Below, piece by piece: positions 6,289-7,145 of a stretch of 7,145 nt of DNA (the first letter of the stretch is position 1; every line of letters begins with the position of its first letter). Under the pieces are notes generated by a model. That model searched no databases. It was not told the DNA's origin and was given only the letters and a program-made list of their open reading frames with translations. Location of the stretch: contig KL571343.1 in assembly GCA_000715855.1 (NCBI GenBank), positions 17,465-24,609 on the forward strand, written 5' to 3'. The stretch comes from Actinoplanes liguriensis (GTDB lineage Bacteria; Actinomycetota; Actinomycetes; Mycobacteriales; Micromonosporaceae). Made by a program: the position numbers and the translations under genes.

Positions 6289-7145
6289 ATGCGCAACCGG
6301 TACCTGGACCTTCTCCGCGCGATCGCCACCGTCCGGGTGGTGGTCTATCACCTCACCGGCTGGACCGCTCTGACCATCGTCTTCCCGGCGATGTCGGTGA
6401 TGTTCGCGCTGGCCGGCTCGCTGATGGCGGCGTCGCTGGACCGGTCCGGGGTGTGGGCGGTGGAGCGACGCCTGCGCCGGTTGCTGCCCTCGCTCTGGGT
6501 GCTCGCGCTGCTGATCGCGGTGCCGGCGATGCTGATCGCCGGCACCCCGTTCGACGTACATCTGCTGCTCTGGGGTTTTCCCCTGGTGGACCCGGAGGTC
6601 ACCGGCCGCTGGGCGGAACTGCTGAACCACGCGTGGTACCTGCGGGACTTCCTGTGGTTCGTCCTGCTCTCGCCGCTCGCGCTCCCGGTGTTCCGGCGAT
6701 TCCCGCTGGTCGCGGTGCTATCGCCGTACGTCGTTCTGCTGATCTTCGAAATTACCGGCGTCAAGGTCGTGAACGTGGTCCACGACCTCGCGCTCTACGG
6801 CGGCGCCTGGATGCTGGGCTTCGCCCACCACGACGGCTACCTGAAACGGATCCCGCGCGGGTGGATGTTCGGCATCGCGGCCGCGCTCGCCGTGCCGGCG
6901 GCCGTCTGGGTGCTGACCCACCCGGGGCCGCGCGGCTACGACCTGAACGACATCCCGATCGGCAACGCGCTCTGGTCCGCCGCGTTCGTGCTGGTCGCGC
7001 TGAGCTGCTCGCCGATGGTCCGGGAGCACCGGGTGCTGACCGTGCTGAACTCCCGGGCGCTGAGCATCTACCTCTGGCACATCCCGGTGCTGGTCCTGGT
7101 GACCCGGTTCGGCGAACGCCACGGCCTGCCGATCATGGGAGCGTT
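6289..7145 (+). CDS. Acyltransferase-3 family integral membrane protein, C-terminus beyond the window
   Basis: An open frame from ATG 6289 to the window edge encodes 285 residues with no stop. The N-terminus RYLDLLRAIATVRVVVYH contains the R-x10-H motif (Arg10, His21) of the acyltransferase-3 family (PF01757), whose members transfer acetyl or acyl groups to sugars, lipids and cell-surface polymers. Other family marks are HAWYLRDFLWFVLLSPLAL (114-132) and SIYLWHIPVLVL (259-270). Roughly eight hydrophobic helices are visible (about 26-48, 66-85, 118-135, 138-155, 165-180, 192-210, 226-241 and 256-272), and the family usually has ten. The substrate cannot be told from sequence. An in-frame TTG at 6283 is an alternative start; the frame is closed upstream by TAG at 6238-6240. 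The ribosome binding site is weak (GGGT at 6272-6275). It is separated from era by an AT-rich gap, so it is probably not part of the ribosome-assembly operon. Confidence 0.85.
   Translation, partial: MRNRYLDLLRAIATVRVVVYHLTGWTALTIVFPAMSVMFALAGSLMAASLDRSGVWAVERRLRRLLPSLWVLALLIAVPAMLIAGTPFDVHLLLWGFPLVDPEVTGRWAELLNHAWYLRDFLWFVLLSPLALPVFRRFPLVAVLSPYVVLLIFEITGVKVVNVVHDLALYGGAWMLGFAHHDGYLKRIPRGWMFGIAAALAVPAAVWVLTHPGPRGYDLNDIPIGNALWSAAFVLVALSCSPMVREHRVLTVLNSRALSIYLWHIPVLVLVTRFGERHGLPIMGA

Noticed and set aside
6260..6300. Intrinsic terminator after era
   Set aside because: No strong GC stem followed by a T-run was found; the candidate pairings near 6272-6300 have mismatches, and the region overlaps the acyltransferase start.

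Overview
This is high-GC DNA with strong G/C bias at third codon positions. The gene set points to an actinobacterium, most likely of the Micromonosporaceae (Actinoplanes/Micromonospora type). That placement rests on protein character and gene order, not on a database search.

Layout. Bases 1-16 are synthetic: the Tn5 mosaic end used in Nextera-type libraries. Bases 17-1192 encode most of a serine beta-lactamase-like hydrolase that lacks its N-terminus. Bases 1193-1217 are two mosaic-end pieces in inverted orientation, so the hydrolase segment has the shape of one complete library insert joined to the next segment through adapter. The hydrolase should not be assumed to be a chromosomal neighbour of what follows, and the open frame that runs on to 1277 is chimeric. 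From 1218 onward the sequence looks like intact chromosome. A short leader leads into five tightly packed, same-strand genes: phoH (PhoH/YbeZ ATPase), ybeY (endoribonuclease), a CNNM/CorC-type membrane protein with CBS domains, a small cytidine-deaminase-fold protein without the catalytic residues, and era (ribosome-assembly GTPase). Junctions are 24 bp, 2 bp, an 8-bp overlap and a 4-bp overlap, typical of one transcript. After an AT-richer gap of 83 bp, an acyltransferase-3 family membrane protein begins at 6289 and runs off the right edge.

How the genes work together. PhoH/YbeZ, YbeY and Era belong to a small-subunit rRNA maturation and ribosome quality-control set. The CNNM protein is probably a Mg2+-linked transporter, and ribosomes are the main Mg2+ sink. 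The deaminase-fold protein sits in the same slot (between the CBS protein and era) in other actinobacteria, for example the Rv2364c-Rv2368c region of M. tuberculosis as I recall it, and has no established role that I know of.

Most notable biology. Era carries an N-terminal extension of about 240 residues, including 15 near-perfect tandem heptapeptides (consensus PASGDRR). No ATG, GTG or TTG start codon occurs in frame between position 4601 and the GTPase domain, so the extension is very likely translated as part of Era. I found no tRNA, rRNA, CRISPR array, natural mobile element or convincing terminator.
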